Positions 24,971 to 32,618 of a stretch of DNA of 64,000 nt are shown here, piece by piece; positions within the stretch are counted from its first letter, which is position 1; each line of letters begins with the position of its first letter. The stretch is from Acidobacteriota bacterium (GTDB taxonomy: Bacteria; Acidobacteriota; Holophagae; Holophagales; Holophagaceae): NCBI GenBank assembly GCA_016192145.1, contig JACPUT010000004.1, positions 62,001-126,000 of the forward strand, given 5' to 3'. The notes under the pieces were generated by a model, which ran no database searches, was not told where the DNA came from, and saw only the letters and a list, made by a program, of their open reading frames with translations. The position numbers and the translations under genes were made by a program.

Positions 24971-25567
24971 TCAGGGTTTCAACAGATCAAAGCGCTTCAG
25001 GTAGGGCACCTTCTTTGTCGACACCATGTGTCCTTCTTGGAAGGTGTGGATGATGGCGTACCACTTCGATTCGTCAGGCTCGTTCCCCATGTCGTGCAGG
25101 TTCCCGAAGGTGAGAATCCGGAATCCTTTGGGAGTCCCCAGCACCTCTGGGCGCATCCGTGAATCGCCATCGAAGCGGTCGTCCTTGAACTCCTCCACCT
25201 TCTGAGTCTCGTAATTCCATCGCAGCAGGCTCATCTGGGTGGCAACGGCGGATGATCCGTAGATGATCAGGAACGCATCGGAAGCGGACCCATCCATCTG
25301 ATAGACGCCATCAAAGCGGCCTTCATAGATATTGGCGAGGCGCTTCGAGGCATCCTTCCGATACACGGAGACTGAGTATCCGTCATCGGTGCGGCGCGCC
25401 ACACATAGCCGATCTCCCCATCGACTGACCGCGCTGACTTTGGCGGTATCCAACGACTCCTCTAGAGAGAGGTTTTGAACGGCTGGCGTCGGGATGGCCT
25501 GGGAAGTCTTGGACCTTCCGCAGGCAAGAATGGAGACGGCAAGCCCCAGGGCAATGGTTTTCGACAT
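24971..25567 (-). CDS. Lipoprotein, candidate immunity protein for the RHS transglycosylase
   Basis: 198 residues. The start is the ATG at 25567 that shares one base with the stop of the upstream RHS gene (TGATG), so translation is coupled; a longer in-frame extension into that gene is ignored. The N-terminus MSKTIALGLAVSILACGRSK is a lipoprotein signal with lipobox ILAC. The mature part is beta-rich with regular Gly/Asp turns (RWGDRLCVARRTDDG, GDSRMRPEVLG), like a propeller or sandwich, and I do not recognise a family. Sitting directly after a secreted cell-wall hydrolase, a periplasmic lipoprotein is a natural immunity candidate. That role is inference. Confidence 0.72.
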   Translation of the reverse strand: MSKTIALGLAVSILACGRSKTSQAIPTPAVQNLSLEESLDTAKVSAVSRWGDRLCVARRTDDGYSVSVYRKDASKRLANIYEGRFDGVYQMDGSASDAFLIIYGSSAVATQMSLLRWNYETQKVEEFKDDRFDGDSRMRPEVLGTPKGFRILTFGNLHDMGNEPDESKWYAIIHTFQEGHMVSTKKVPYLKRFDLLKP

Positions 25568-27090
25568 CACATACCCCGCCCGAGGGTCTTGTTGAAGCAG
25601 CCGTCCTTGCACTTCCCGCCGTTCTCCCGGATGCACTTGGCGCAGTCTTCGATGGCGTTCGCATAACGGTTCCCGTTGCCCTTCTTATCCTTCGAGTGGG
25701 GGCCCATGCGGTAGCCCACCAGGGCCTTGTGGATGTTCGTGCCACCGCCGTAGCGATTGAGGAGGTAGCCCAGGTACTGGCTTCCGGCCTGGATGTTCCA
25801 CTCCGGAATCTCCGGATAGTAGCCCTCAAAATTCACTGCGCTGGAGGCATCCTCGCTGACACCCAGGAGCCCTTTTCCCGAGTGGGTCGTTCCGATGCCT
25901 GCATCGGGATCGAAGTGGCTTTCCCGCGCCATCATGCAAAGGAGGATCGCGGAGTCGATCAGCGGGGAGTTCGCGCCATTGTTCGCTGGAATAATGCCTG
26001 CAACTCCATTCGCGCCTGCCCAGGGCGATCCGGCCATGCCGTCAGGGTCCAGCATGTTGATCGGATCGTTGCTGACGTAGGCGTACATGTTCAGGCCATC
26101 GGCGATTCCCGCCGGGTCACGGCTGATCCAGCGTCCGAGGCTCGGGTCGTAGGCCCGGTACTGGGCGAGATACAGGCCGGTGGGGGAGTGCCAGAAATGG
26201 CCCGTAAACAGGAAGGGAGAGTCGATGTCCCCCATCAGTTTGGTCGGTCGTCCCCAGGGATCGTAGTCGTACCGGGCCCGGACTGTTCCAGAAGCGTCCA
26301 TGACCTCGCGGATGCTGCCCAGGTGGTCCTTCGTGTAGTAGTAGGGAGTCTCCCCGATGGTGAAACCCTGGGTGAAAAACCGCCGGGTCACATTCCCTTG
26401 GGCATCCTGCTCCAGGGCGATTTCGTTCCCAACCCAGAGATACCGGAGGTCGCTAACGACCACGCCGTTCTCTTTTTCGACGATGTGGGTTCGCCGACCC
26501 AAGCCGTCGTACTCGAATTCGGAGGTGTGGCTGCCCTTCTTCACGCCAAGGAGCCGGTTCTCCGCATCCCAGCCGCCTCCCTGGGCCGCCACGGCCTCCA
26601 AGCGGGCTTGGGAGCGCATGGATACCTTCTGCATGGCCGCCCGCCTCTCTTTGGCCGGGAAAAGGTCCGAGTACTCCGCCAGGGCAAAGGTCGCCAGGGA
26701 GATCTCCTTGGGGACCCTGGAACCTTCGCAAAGGTTCAGAACCTCCTCGAAGGCCTGCTGGGCTTTGACCGTCTGGCCAGTCTCCCGGTAGATGAGCCCG
26801 AGGGTGGCATGCACGAAGGCCCGCCAGGAAGAATTGGGGTACTGCTTCAGGAAGGACTCGAAGGGCTCGACGGCCGCGATCTTTCCGGCCTTCTTGTAGG
26901 TGGTCAAAGCTTGGGAAAGGGCCCGGTTCTCTTCCTTGCTCGGCACGCCCCCCACGGGCGACAGGATGGAATGGATTACCCCTCCCAGCTCCTGCTGGCT
27001 GCGTTGCGGCCTCTGGGTGTTCCGCTCAATGGTGGCGCCGCACAGCGTGCCAACGGCCAACAAAATAGAAAATAGGCGGCGCAAGGCCAT
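25567..27090 (-). CDS. Secreted RHS protein with TPR and C-terminal lytic transglycosylase toxin
   Basis: 507 residues, ATG 27090. A Sec signal peptide (about 1-18) is followed by TPR-like helices (about 55-150), then a short YD/RHS segment from residue 172 (DAENRLLGVKKG, EYDGLGRR). The hyperconserved RHS core lies at 250-352: YYTKDHLGSIREVMD, DPWGRPT, YRAYDPSLGRWISRDP and the final NMYAYVSNDPINMLDPDGM. The C-terminal variable part (about 365-507) fits an SLT lytic transglycosylase: ARES with Glu390, KGLLGVSE, AGSQYLGYLL and GYRMGP, plus four cysteines at the tail. It is far smaller than typical RHS toxins. It would cleave peptidoglycan. Downstream coupled lipoprotein probable immunity. Confidence 0.87.
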   Translation of the reverse strand: MALRRLFSILLAVGTLCGATIERNTQRPQRSQQELGGVIHSILSPVGGVPSKEENRALSQALTTYKKAGKIAAVEPFESFLKQYPNSSWRAFVHATLGLIYRETGQTVKAQQAFEEVLNLCEGSRVPKEISLATFALAEYSDLFPAKERRAAMQKVSMRSQARLEAVAAQGGGWDAENRLLGVKKGSHTSEFEYDGLGRRTHIVEKENGVVVSDLRYLWVGNEIALEQDAQGNVTRRFFTQGFTIGETPYYYTKDHLGSIREVMDASGTVRARYDYDPWGRPTKLMGDIDSPFLFTGHFWHSPTGLYLAQYRAYDPSLGRWISRDPAGIADGLNMYAYVSNDPINMLDPDGMAGSPWAGANGVAGIIPANNGANSPLIDSAILLCMMARESHFDPDAGIGTTHSGKGLLGVSEDASSAVNFEGYYPEIPEWNIQAGSQYLGYLLNRYGGGTNIHKALVGYRMGPHSKDKKGNGNRYANAIEDCAKCIRENGGKCKDGCFNKTLGRGM

Positions 27091-27634
27091 GGCAGCTCCA
27101 AACCAATCAAAACCCCTTATTTTGCCAGTATTTCCCGGAAATCATAGGCGCGACCATGCCAGAGGGGTGGGGCAGCTCTCCGGCCAATTTGACGCGCCAA
27201 GGCGCTTCGGCCCCCAAAGAGCCGGAAGCGGTTGCTTCGACACGCCAAACCGAGCGGTTATGGCGCGCCAAACCAGACGCACCGTTACACTGTCGGGAGC
27301 GAGACCGGCGGCCTGCGTAGCAGGGCGCGGTTCGAATCCCGGATCGGGTGGGTAGGCGGCACCCGTCGGCGAACTTAGACACCGCGCCATCAATTCTCGA
27401 AATATCTCCTAGCAGCCGAAGGCCTGCTGGATGCCTTCAGTCCCAGCCCCCATTCGCCATCCCCCCGCAGCACCTCCCCCTTTTTTTCACACTCCGATTC
27501 CCCTTGCACCCCCTGATATCCTTACTCCACCAATCCTTTTCGACCGACCGCATCTCCGGCCTGGGGTCTGTCCGTCCCATTTCCAAATGGTCATCGCTGT
27601 GCAACACTGGGTTCCTCGCGCGGGGAGCCCCTCG
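27091..27634. other. 544-nt non-coding stretch with cgccaaa repeats; possible element end
   Basis: No convincing gene starts here; short ORFs on either strand lack ribosome sites and composition support. Two 12-mers, GACACGCCAAAC (27239-27250) and GGCGCGCCAAAC (27262-27273), match at 10 of 12 positions and are spaced 23 nt apart, and a related GACGCGCCAA lies at 27191-27200. A segment with GGTTCGAATCCC near 27330 looks like a tRNA T-loop but does not fold into a tRNA. The stretch separates accessory genes from chromosomal cutA, so it is a candidate right boundary of the element. Confidence 0.55.
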
Positions 27635-27961
27635 ATGTCTGACGTGTGCACCGTCCTAACCACCTGCGGCAGCGAGGAGACCGCCCTCACCATCGCCGCG
27701 GCCCTGGTGGATCAGGGCTTCGCGGCCTGCGTGAACATCCTCCCGGGGATCAAGAGCTACTACTACTTCAAGGGCGAGACCCACCTCGATGAGGAGGTCA
27801 TGCTCATCATCAAGACCCAGAGCGACCTCTTCCCCCGCGTCAGCGAAGTGATCACCGACCTGCACACCTACGAAGTCCCCGAGATCCTCATGTTCCAGGT
27901 GGAGGCCGGTTCCGAGGCCTTCCTGGATTGGATCCGGCAGAGCACCGGCCGACTCGTCTAG
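27635..27961 (+). CDS. cutA: Divalent-cation tolerance protein CutA
   Basis: 108 residues from ATG 27635, preceded by CGGGGAG; longer in-frame extensions upstream are rejected because CutA is about 105-115 residues. Family pattern: a [23 protein letters not shown] start, [28 protein letters not shown] in the middle and [16 protein letters not shown] near the end. CutA forms a stable trimer with PII-like fold; its link to copper tolerance in E. coli is indirect. The first core gene to the right of the accessory region. Confidence 0.93.
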   Translation: MSDVCTVLTTCGSEETALTIAAALVDQGFAACVNILPGIKSYYYFKGETHLDEEVMLIIKTQSDLFPRVSEVITDLHTYEVPEILMFQVEAGSEAFLDWIRQSTGRLV

Positions 27962-28060
27962 CTTCAGGCTGGAGGCCGGAGGCTGTAGTCTGGAGGATGG
28001 CCGTGCCGGAGGCGCGCCTATTTCTCCAGCCTCCAGCCTGCGGCCGCCAGCCTGGAGTTT
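27962..28060. repeat. GC-rich dispersed palindromic element, copy 1 (CTCCAGCCTCCAGCCTG)
   Basis: Between cutA and glpX, the left part (AGGCTGGAGGCCGGAGGC) and the right part (CTCCAGCCTCCAGCCTG at 28024-28040, then CCAGCCTGGAG) are complementary and can form a large imperfect hairpin. The 17-mer at 28024-28040 recurs exactly at 47165-47181 just upstream of lpxK, again with a GGCTGGAGG partner on its left. This is a dispersed intergenic repeat. Confidence 0.7.
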
Positions 28061-28062
28061 TC

Positions 28063-29031
28063 ATGGAAGCCACCCTCTCCCTCGAGTTCCTCCGCGTCGT
28101 GGAGCAGGCCGCCATCGCCTGCGCCCGGAGCATCGGGCATGGCCGCCGCAAGCACAGCGACAAGCTGGCCGTGGAGGCCATGCGCAAGGCCATGGAGACG
28201 GTGCGCATGAACGGCACCATCGTCATCGGCGAGGGGGAGCGCGACGAAGCCCCCATGCTCTACATCGGCGAGAAGGTGGGCCTGGGCGACGGCAATCCCT
28301 CCGTGGACATCGCCGTGGATCCCCTCGAGGGCACGAACCTCTGCGCCACGGGCGCCCCCAATGCCATCGCCGTGCTGGCCGCCACCGAGGGCGGCGGTCT
28401 GCTGCACGCCCCCGACCTCTACATGCAGAAGCTCGTCGTGGGCCCCGCCGCCAAGGGCAAAGTGCACCTCGATGCGCCCGTGCACGAGAACCTGGCCGCC
28501 ATCGCCAAGGCCCTGGACCGCCCCATCGCCGAGATCACCGTCTCCGTGCTGGATCGGGAACGCCACGCCGACCTCATCGCCGACATCCGCAAGGCCGGCG
28601 CCCGCATCCAGCTCATCGGCGACGGCGACCTCTCCGCGGCCATCAGCGCCGCCGTCAGCGGCACGGGCATCCACTGCGTCATGGGCACCGGCGGCGCCCC
28701 CGAAGGCGTGCTTTCCGCCGCCGCCCTGAAGTGCCTCAACGGCGAGATCCAGGGCCGCCTCGTGGTGGACACGAACACCGCCAGCCGCGAGAAGGCCGAG
28801 GCCATGGGCGCCCGCTTCGACAAGATCTACACCACGGATGAGCTCTGCCCCGGCAAGCAGATCATCTTCGCGGCCTCGGGCGTCACCACGGGCAACCTGC
28901 TCGACGGCGTGCAGTTCTTCGGCCACGGCATCCGCACCAAAAGCCTCATCCTCACCTACACGGACCGCAAGGTGCGCTTCATCGACACCGTGCACGTACA
29001 CGAGGGTGAGGACATCACCATCCGGTTCTAG
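28063..29031 (+). CDS. glpX: Class II fructose-1,6-bisphosphatase
   Basis: 322 residues from ATG 28063. It has the class II (GlpX) features: [24 protein letters not shown], with the metal-binding glutamates, then [21 protein letters not shown], containing the Asp-Pro-Leu-Glu-Gly-Thr signature, and a [18 protein letters not shown] segment. It removes the 1-phosphate of fructose 1,6-bisphosphate in gluconeogenesis, in the cytoplasm. Length matches the family (about 320-340). No operon partner is clear; a strong inverted repeat follows at 29055-29096. Confidence 0.96.
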   Translation: MEATLSLEFLRVVEQAAIACARSIGHGRRKHSDKLAVEAMRKAMETVRMNGTIVIGEGERDEAPMLYIGEKVGLGDGNPSVDIAVDPLEGTNLCATGAPNAIAVLAATEGGGLLHAPDLYMQKLVVGPAAKGKVHLDAPVHENLAAIAKALDRPIAEITVSVLDRERHADLIADIRKAGARIQLIGDGDLSAAISAAVSGTGIHCVMGTGGAPEGVLSAAALKCLNGEIQGRLVVDTNTASREKAEAMGARFDKIYTTDELCPGKQIIFAASGVTTGNLLDGVQFFGHGIRTKSLILTYTDRKVRFIDTVHVHEGEDITIRF

Positions 29032-29054
29032 GCTCCAAAACGGGAGCTGGCCAA

Positions 29055-29096
29055 GAGGGGATCATTGGGGGCAATATTTGCCTTAATGATCCCCTC
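29055..29096 (+). promoter_or_regulatory. Nested inverted repeat covering the start of the DUF4442 gene
   Basis: GAGGGGATCATT (29055-29066) is exactly complementary to AATGATCCCCTC (29085-29096), and inside it GGCAA pairs with TTGCC (29070-29082). The ATG of the next gene is at 29086 inside the 3' arm. It may end glpX transcription or hide the ribosome binding region. No U-tract follows. Confidence 0.6.
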
Positions 29097-29565
29097 GACT
29101 CGTGAATCCTGGCGTTCCCGGCGCTACCGCTGGCTCATCAACCTGTGGCCCTGCTACCTGGGCACGGGAGCCCGGATCACCTTCCTGGCCGCGGACTGGC
29201 GTTCGCTGCGGGTGAAGGTGCCCTTGGGCTGGCGCACGAAGAACGCCTACGGCACCCACTTCGGGGGCAGCCTCTACGCCGCCATCGACCCCCTCTTCGT
29301 GCTCATGTACCGGAAGGTGCTGGGTCCCGACGTGGTGGTGTGGGACAAGGCGGCCTCCATCCAGTTCAAACGGCCGGGCCGCTCCAACCTCTTCGCCGAG
29401 CTGCGGGTGGAGGACGAGGAAGTGGCCGCCATCCGCGCCGCCCTGGGCGAAGCCCCCAAGGTGGACCGCACCTACCTCGTGGAGCTGAAGGACGCGAAGG
29501 GCGAGGTGCACGCCGTGGTGGAGAAGGTGGTGCACTTCCGACGAGCCGCCCCTGACCGGAAGTAG
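29086..29565 (+). CDS. DUF4442 hotdog-fold protein, paralogue 1
   Basis: 159 residues from ATG 29086; TTG 29065 would add seven residues and has a better AGAGGGG site, so the start is not certain. DUF4442 pattern: LINLWPCYLGTGARITFL, then a KVPLGWRTKNAYGTHFGGSLYAAIDPLFVLM segment and the core strands DKAASIQFKRPG. Family members have the hotdog fold of acyl-CoA thioesterases, and substrate is unknown. The next gene is a tandem paralogue with the same layout (GTHFGGSLYAA versus GTIFGGSLYAA). Confidence 0.88.
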   Translation: MIPSTRESWRSRRYRWLINLWPCYLGTGARITFLAADWRSLRVKVPLGWRTKNAYGTHFGGSLYAAIDPLFVLMYRKVLGPDVVVWDKAASIQFKRPGRSNLFAELRVEDEEVAAIRAALGEAPKVDRTYLVELKDAKGEVHAVVEKVVHFRRAAPDRK

Positions 29566-29603
29566 CGGTTGGCGCCTGCCGATCCCAGGGCTAGCCTGCC
29601 CTG

Positions 29604-30068
29604 ATGCGTGAATCCATGCAGTCCCGCCTCCACCGCTGGTTGTTCAACTGGTGGCCCTGCTACCGGGGCACCGGCGGCCGCGTCACCTTCATCGCCCACG
29701 ACTGGCGGCTGCTGCGCGTGAAGCTGCCGCTGAGCCTGCGCACCCGCAATTACGTGGGCACCATCTTCGGCGGCAGCCTCTACGCCGCCGTGGACCCCTT
29801 CTTCATGCTCATGCTCATCAAGAATCTGGGACCCGACTACGTGGTGTGGGACAAAGCCGCCAGCATCCGCTTCCTCAAACCCGGCCGCGGCACCCTCACG
29901 GCGGAATTCCGCCTTGAGGACGATGAGCTGGACGCGATCCGGGAGGCGCTGGAGACGGCTCCGAAGGTGGATCGCGTTTACACCGTCACCTTGGTGGACG
30001 CCCAAGGCGAAGCCCATGCCGTCATCGAGAAGACTGTGCACGTCTCGAAGCGAGCTACCGGGCCCTGA
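29604..30068 (+). CDS. DUF4442 hotdog-fold protein, paralogue 2
   Basis: 154 residues, ATG 29604. Close paralogue of the preceding gene: WWPCYRGTGGRVTFI, LSLRTRNYVGTIFGGSLYAAVDPFF, DKAASIRFLKPGRG and a C-terminal VHAVIEK-type strand line up along the full length. Tandem duplication followed by divergence is the simplest reading. Thioesterase-like hotdog fold; substrate unknown. It ends 6 nt before the convergent deacetylase gene. Confidence 0.88.
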   Translation: MRESMQSRLHRWLFNWWPCYRGTGGRVTFIAHDWRLLRVKLPLSLRTRNYVGTIFGGSLYAAVDPFFMLMLIKNLGPDYVVWDKAASIRFLKPGRGTLTAEFRLEDDELDAIREALETAPKVDRVYTVTLVDAQGEAHAVIEKTVHVSKRATGP

Positions 30069-30074
30069 TCCGGC

Positions 30075-31004
30075 CTACTTCACCACTTCGCTGGCCCTCA
30101 CGAAGCGGATCTCGCCCTTCACTCGCGGAACCAGCTTCTCCAAGGCCTCCACGGTCTCGGGATAGATGTGGCCGATGGCCAGCGCCTCGCCGTCCTTGCG
30201 GGCCAGGGCCACGGCGCGCTCCCACTGCTTCTCGATCTCGGCGAAGGCCTTATCGTCATCCAGGAAGACGTTGCGGCGGGTGGTGGGGATGTGGAGCCTG
30301 CGGGCCTCGTCCTCGGCCACGGTCTCCTTGCTCGTGCGGCTGTCCACGAAGAAGAACTTCCGCGCCTTCACCTCCTGCAGCACCCAAGTGATGCGCTGCC
30401 GGTCTGCGGTGAGTTTGCTGCCCATGTGGTTGTTGGTGCCGATGGCGTGGGGGATCTCGCCCAGGGCTTTCTTCGCGCGGCGACGGAGTTCGCTTTCATC
30501 CAGGTTCGCGAGCAGGGCGTCGGGCCCGGGGTCCTTGGTGGCCAGCCCCTCCATGGGCAGGTGCAAGAGCACCTCCTTGCCGAGGTCGTGGGCGGCGTGG
30601 GCGCTCTCCTTCGTGAATTCCTGGTAGGGCAGCACGGCCACGGAGATGGGCACGGGCAGGCTGCAAAGCCGACGCACCAACTCGGGTGGGGCATATCCCA
30701 GATCATCGATGATGATGCAGAGGCGGGGCAGGTTCGTCTCTGGTTTCACGGGTGAAGAGGGGGGCTTGGTCGCCGTTGGTTCAGCCTTCGCAGGGGGCTT
30801 CGGTACCATCTTGGGCTCTGCCGGGGGCTTGTTGGGCGAGGGTTTGCCGTTCTTGGGGGCTTCCTTGGGCGCGGGTTTTCGTCCACAGCCCTGCTGACCC
30901 AGTCCGAGCCCGAGCACGAGCCCGAAGCCCACGGCCACGGCCGCGCCCAGGAGCAGCTTCGGGGTGGAGACGCTGCCGCCCCCGCCGGATTTGCGTTTGG
31001 CCAT
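30075..31004 (-). CDS. Divergent polysaccharide deacetylase (YibQ family)
   Basis: 309 residues. A membrane anchor (about residues 15-40, LLLGAAVAVGFGLVLGLGLG) is followed by a Pro/Lys-rich linker of about 60 residues and the divergent deacetylase domain: LCIIIDDLGY with the double Asp, PVPISVAVLPY, EVLLHLPMEG, NNHMGS, FFVDSRTS and AIGHIYPETVEAL. This family resembles NodB-type deacetylases but lies close to S41 peptidases in many genomes, in cell-wall remodelling contexts. The start overlaps the stop of the S41-like gene (TGATG), so they are coupled here too. Confidence 0.9.
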   Translation of the reverse strand: MAKRKSGGGGSVSTPKLLLGAAVAVGFGLVLGLGLGQQGCGRKPAPKEAPKNGKPSPNKPPAEPKMVPKPPAKAEPTATKPPSSPVKPETNLPRLCIIIDDLGYAPPELVRRLCSLPVPISVAVLPYQEFTKESAHAAHDLGKEVLLHLPMEGLATKDPGPDALLANLDESELRRRAKKALGEIPHAIGTNNHMGSKLTADRQRITWVLQEVKARKFFFVDSRTSKETVAEDEARRLHIPTTRRNVFLDDDKAFAEIEKQWERAVALARKDGEALAIGHIYPETVEALEKLVPRVKGEIRFVRASEVVK

Positions 31005-32176
31005 CAGGCCGCCTTGGCCGATTCGGGAACGGAAGCCACGACAGGTTTGAGCGCCGCCTCCCAGAGCTTGTTCAGGTGCTCCACTTCATCCTTGCCCCGC
31101 ACCGCGGAGGTGGGCACCACCCCCTGGCGATCCAGCTTCTCGCCCCCCGCTCCCACATAGCGCCGATGCACGAGTTCCACCGCGCCCCCCTGGCGCAGGG
31201 GGAAGCGCGCCCGCTCCACCACCAACCCGAGGCTGCGCTCCCCCACGACGGCCATGCCCGCCTTCTTCAGGGCGGAAGCCACCAGTTCAGCCGCCCCCTG
31301 GGTGGAAGGCGCTTGGAAGATCGCTACGCGCCCGAAACCCATGGGTTGGCCTGCGGGTACCTTCAGGATCTGTTCGGGCTTGCCTGCCTCCTGGAGCGTC
31401 CCGAAGGCAACCCCGGGAATGAAGAGGGCGGCCGCTCGTTGAGCCTCCTCGGGAGAACCTTCGAAGCACTCCCGGAAGTCGAGGGCCAGGGGCTTCTGCC
31501 GATCCTGCGCCATGAGGAGCTTCTGCAGCTCCTGGGCACGGCCGGGATTGAGGTCGGGCACCACCACGCGAAGACCTTGGGCGTCTGATTTCAATTCGAG
31601 GGCCCGGGCCGCAAGCCGCTTGCGGGTGACGACGACCTTGTTCTGTTCGTTGGTGGCCGCGGCGAAGCGGAACAGGGTCAGCGTGCTCCCCTCGAGTCCC
31701 TTCAACCGCCGCTCCAGCTCGAAGGCGCTCATGGCGCCCACGCTATCGCCATCCACCTTGCGGATCACATCCCCCACTTGAATGCCGGCCTGGGCTCCCG
31801 GGCCGCCGGGAACCACTCCGATCACCTGCGCGTAGAGCCCCTGCCCGCCCCGCTTGATCACCTTCAGACCCGCATCCGCGGGGCCCGGCTCAGGGGAACG
31901 CAGCTCCTCCTGGCTCAGGAGGCTGTTGAATGGGTGCGCCCGCTCCAGCACGGCCTGGATCCCGCCGCCGATGACCTTCTCCATGTCGGGGCGATCCACG
32001 TAGTTCTGCTGGACCAGCGAAAGCACATCCTGGATATCGGAAAGCCCTGCCAGGGGATCCTGGGCCACGGCGCCACTCTGGGGCTTGGGCGCGGGGGCCT
32101 GCGGCCGCAGGATGGGCATGCTGAAAGCCGCCACCAGGGGGAAGGACAGGACACTGAGCCAGGCGCGCGGATGCAT
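31004..32176 (-). CDS. S41 carboxy-terminal-processing-like protein lacking the catalytic dyad
   Basis: 390 residues with an N-terminal signal or anchor (WLSVLSFPLVAAFSM). The N-terminal helical region (LVQQNYVDRPDMEKVIGGGI), the PDZ domain (GLYAQVIGVVPGGPGAQAGIQVGD) and the C-terminal S41 fold are recognisable. In active enzymes the nucleophile lies in a G-S-A-S-A-S-E type motif and the general base in F-G-K-G. Here the equivalents read STQGAAEL, with Gly in the Ser position, and RSLGLVVE, with no Lys. It therefore looks like a pseudo-protease, perhaps a scaffold for the coupled deacetylase. The alignment is mine by eye. Confidence 0.82.
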   Translation of the reverse strand: MHPRAWLSVLSFPLVAAFSMPILRPQAPAPKPQSGAVAQDPLAGLSDIQDVLSLVQQNYVDRPDMEKVIGGGIQAVLERAHPFNSLLSQEELRSPEPGPADAGLKVIKRGGQGLYAQVIGVVPGGPGAQAGIQVGDVIRKVDGDSVGAMSAFELERRLKGLEGSTLTLFRFAAATNEQNKVVVTRKRLAARALELKSDAQGLRVVVPDLNPGRAQELQKLLMAQDRQKPLALDFRECFEGSPEEAQRAAALFIPGVAFGTLQEAGKPEQILKVPAGQPMGFGRVAIFQAPSTQGAAELVASALKKAGMAVVGERSLGLVVERARFPLRQGGAVELVHRRYVGAGGEKLDRQGVVPTSAVRGKDEVEHLNKLWEAALKPVVASVPESAKAA

Positions 32177-32248
32177 AGGTCAAGGCTATCAGCTGAGGGA
32201 CCTGCCCAGGGGGCTCCAACCCACCTTTGGTCCCAGGTTCCGACCGGA

Positions 32249-32566
32249 TCAGGCCTTCAGATCCAGGGTGGACTTGAGGCGCTCATCCTCGCTCTGGATC
32301 ACCTTCAGATTGGCGTTGTAGAGCAGCCCATCCGCGAAGGAATTGGTGAACTCCCGGGCCAGATCCACGTTGGAGCCTTCGGGGTTGGTCGGGGTTTGAT
32401 CCTTGGAGACCTGGGAGACCCGGACACCGCCGGAAGGTTGATCGGCCAAATCCACCCGGGTGGCCTGGTAGCCGGCGCTGAGCAGGTTGGCCACGTTGTT
32501 GCCGCCGGCCTGACGGCGGACGGAGGCCGCCTGCAGACCCGACAACGCGCTGGAAATGGCGTCCAT
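32249..32566 (-). CDS. Flagellar rod/hook-like small protein (FlgC/FlgB type)
   Basis: 105 residues, ATG 32566. The N-terminus ISSALSGLQAASVRRQAGGNNVANLLSAGYQATRVD has the flagellar rod/hook pattern (SGL..a..R....NNVAN....GY...RV), and the C-terminal segment VDLAREFTNSFADGLLYNANLKVIQSEDERL resembles the rod C-terminal helix (DL..e..n.i.....Y.an...ik). It is a single compact gene with no neighbouring flagellar genes here. Either an isolated rod protein or a relative with another function. Confidence 0.72.
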   Translation of the reverse strand: MDAISSALSGLQAASVRRQAGGNNVANLLSAGYQATRVDLADQPSGGVRVSQVSKDQTPTNPEGSNVDLAREFTNSFADGLLYNANLKVIQSEDERLKSTLDLKA

Positions 32567-32618
32567 GACCCCCCCTGGGCAACCTATCGGCGCCGGGGGG
32601 CGATTCCATTACCTGATC

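Noticed and set aside
27318-27355. tRNA-like T-loop sequence GGTTCGAATCCC, suggesting a tRNA or att site
   Set aside because: The flanking bases do not form a T-stem (several mismatches), and no anticodon or acceptor arms can be found. I treat it as chance or a decayed remnant.
27091-27393. Short ORFs on the minus strand in the non-coding stretch
   Set aside because: Arg/Gly-rich products with no ribosome site, typical of translated non-coding DNA.
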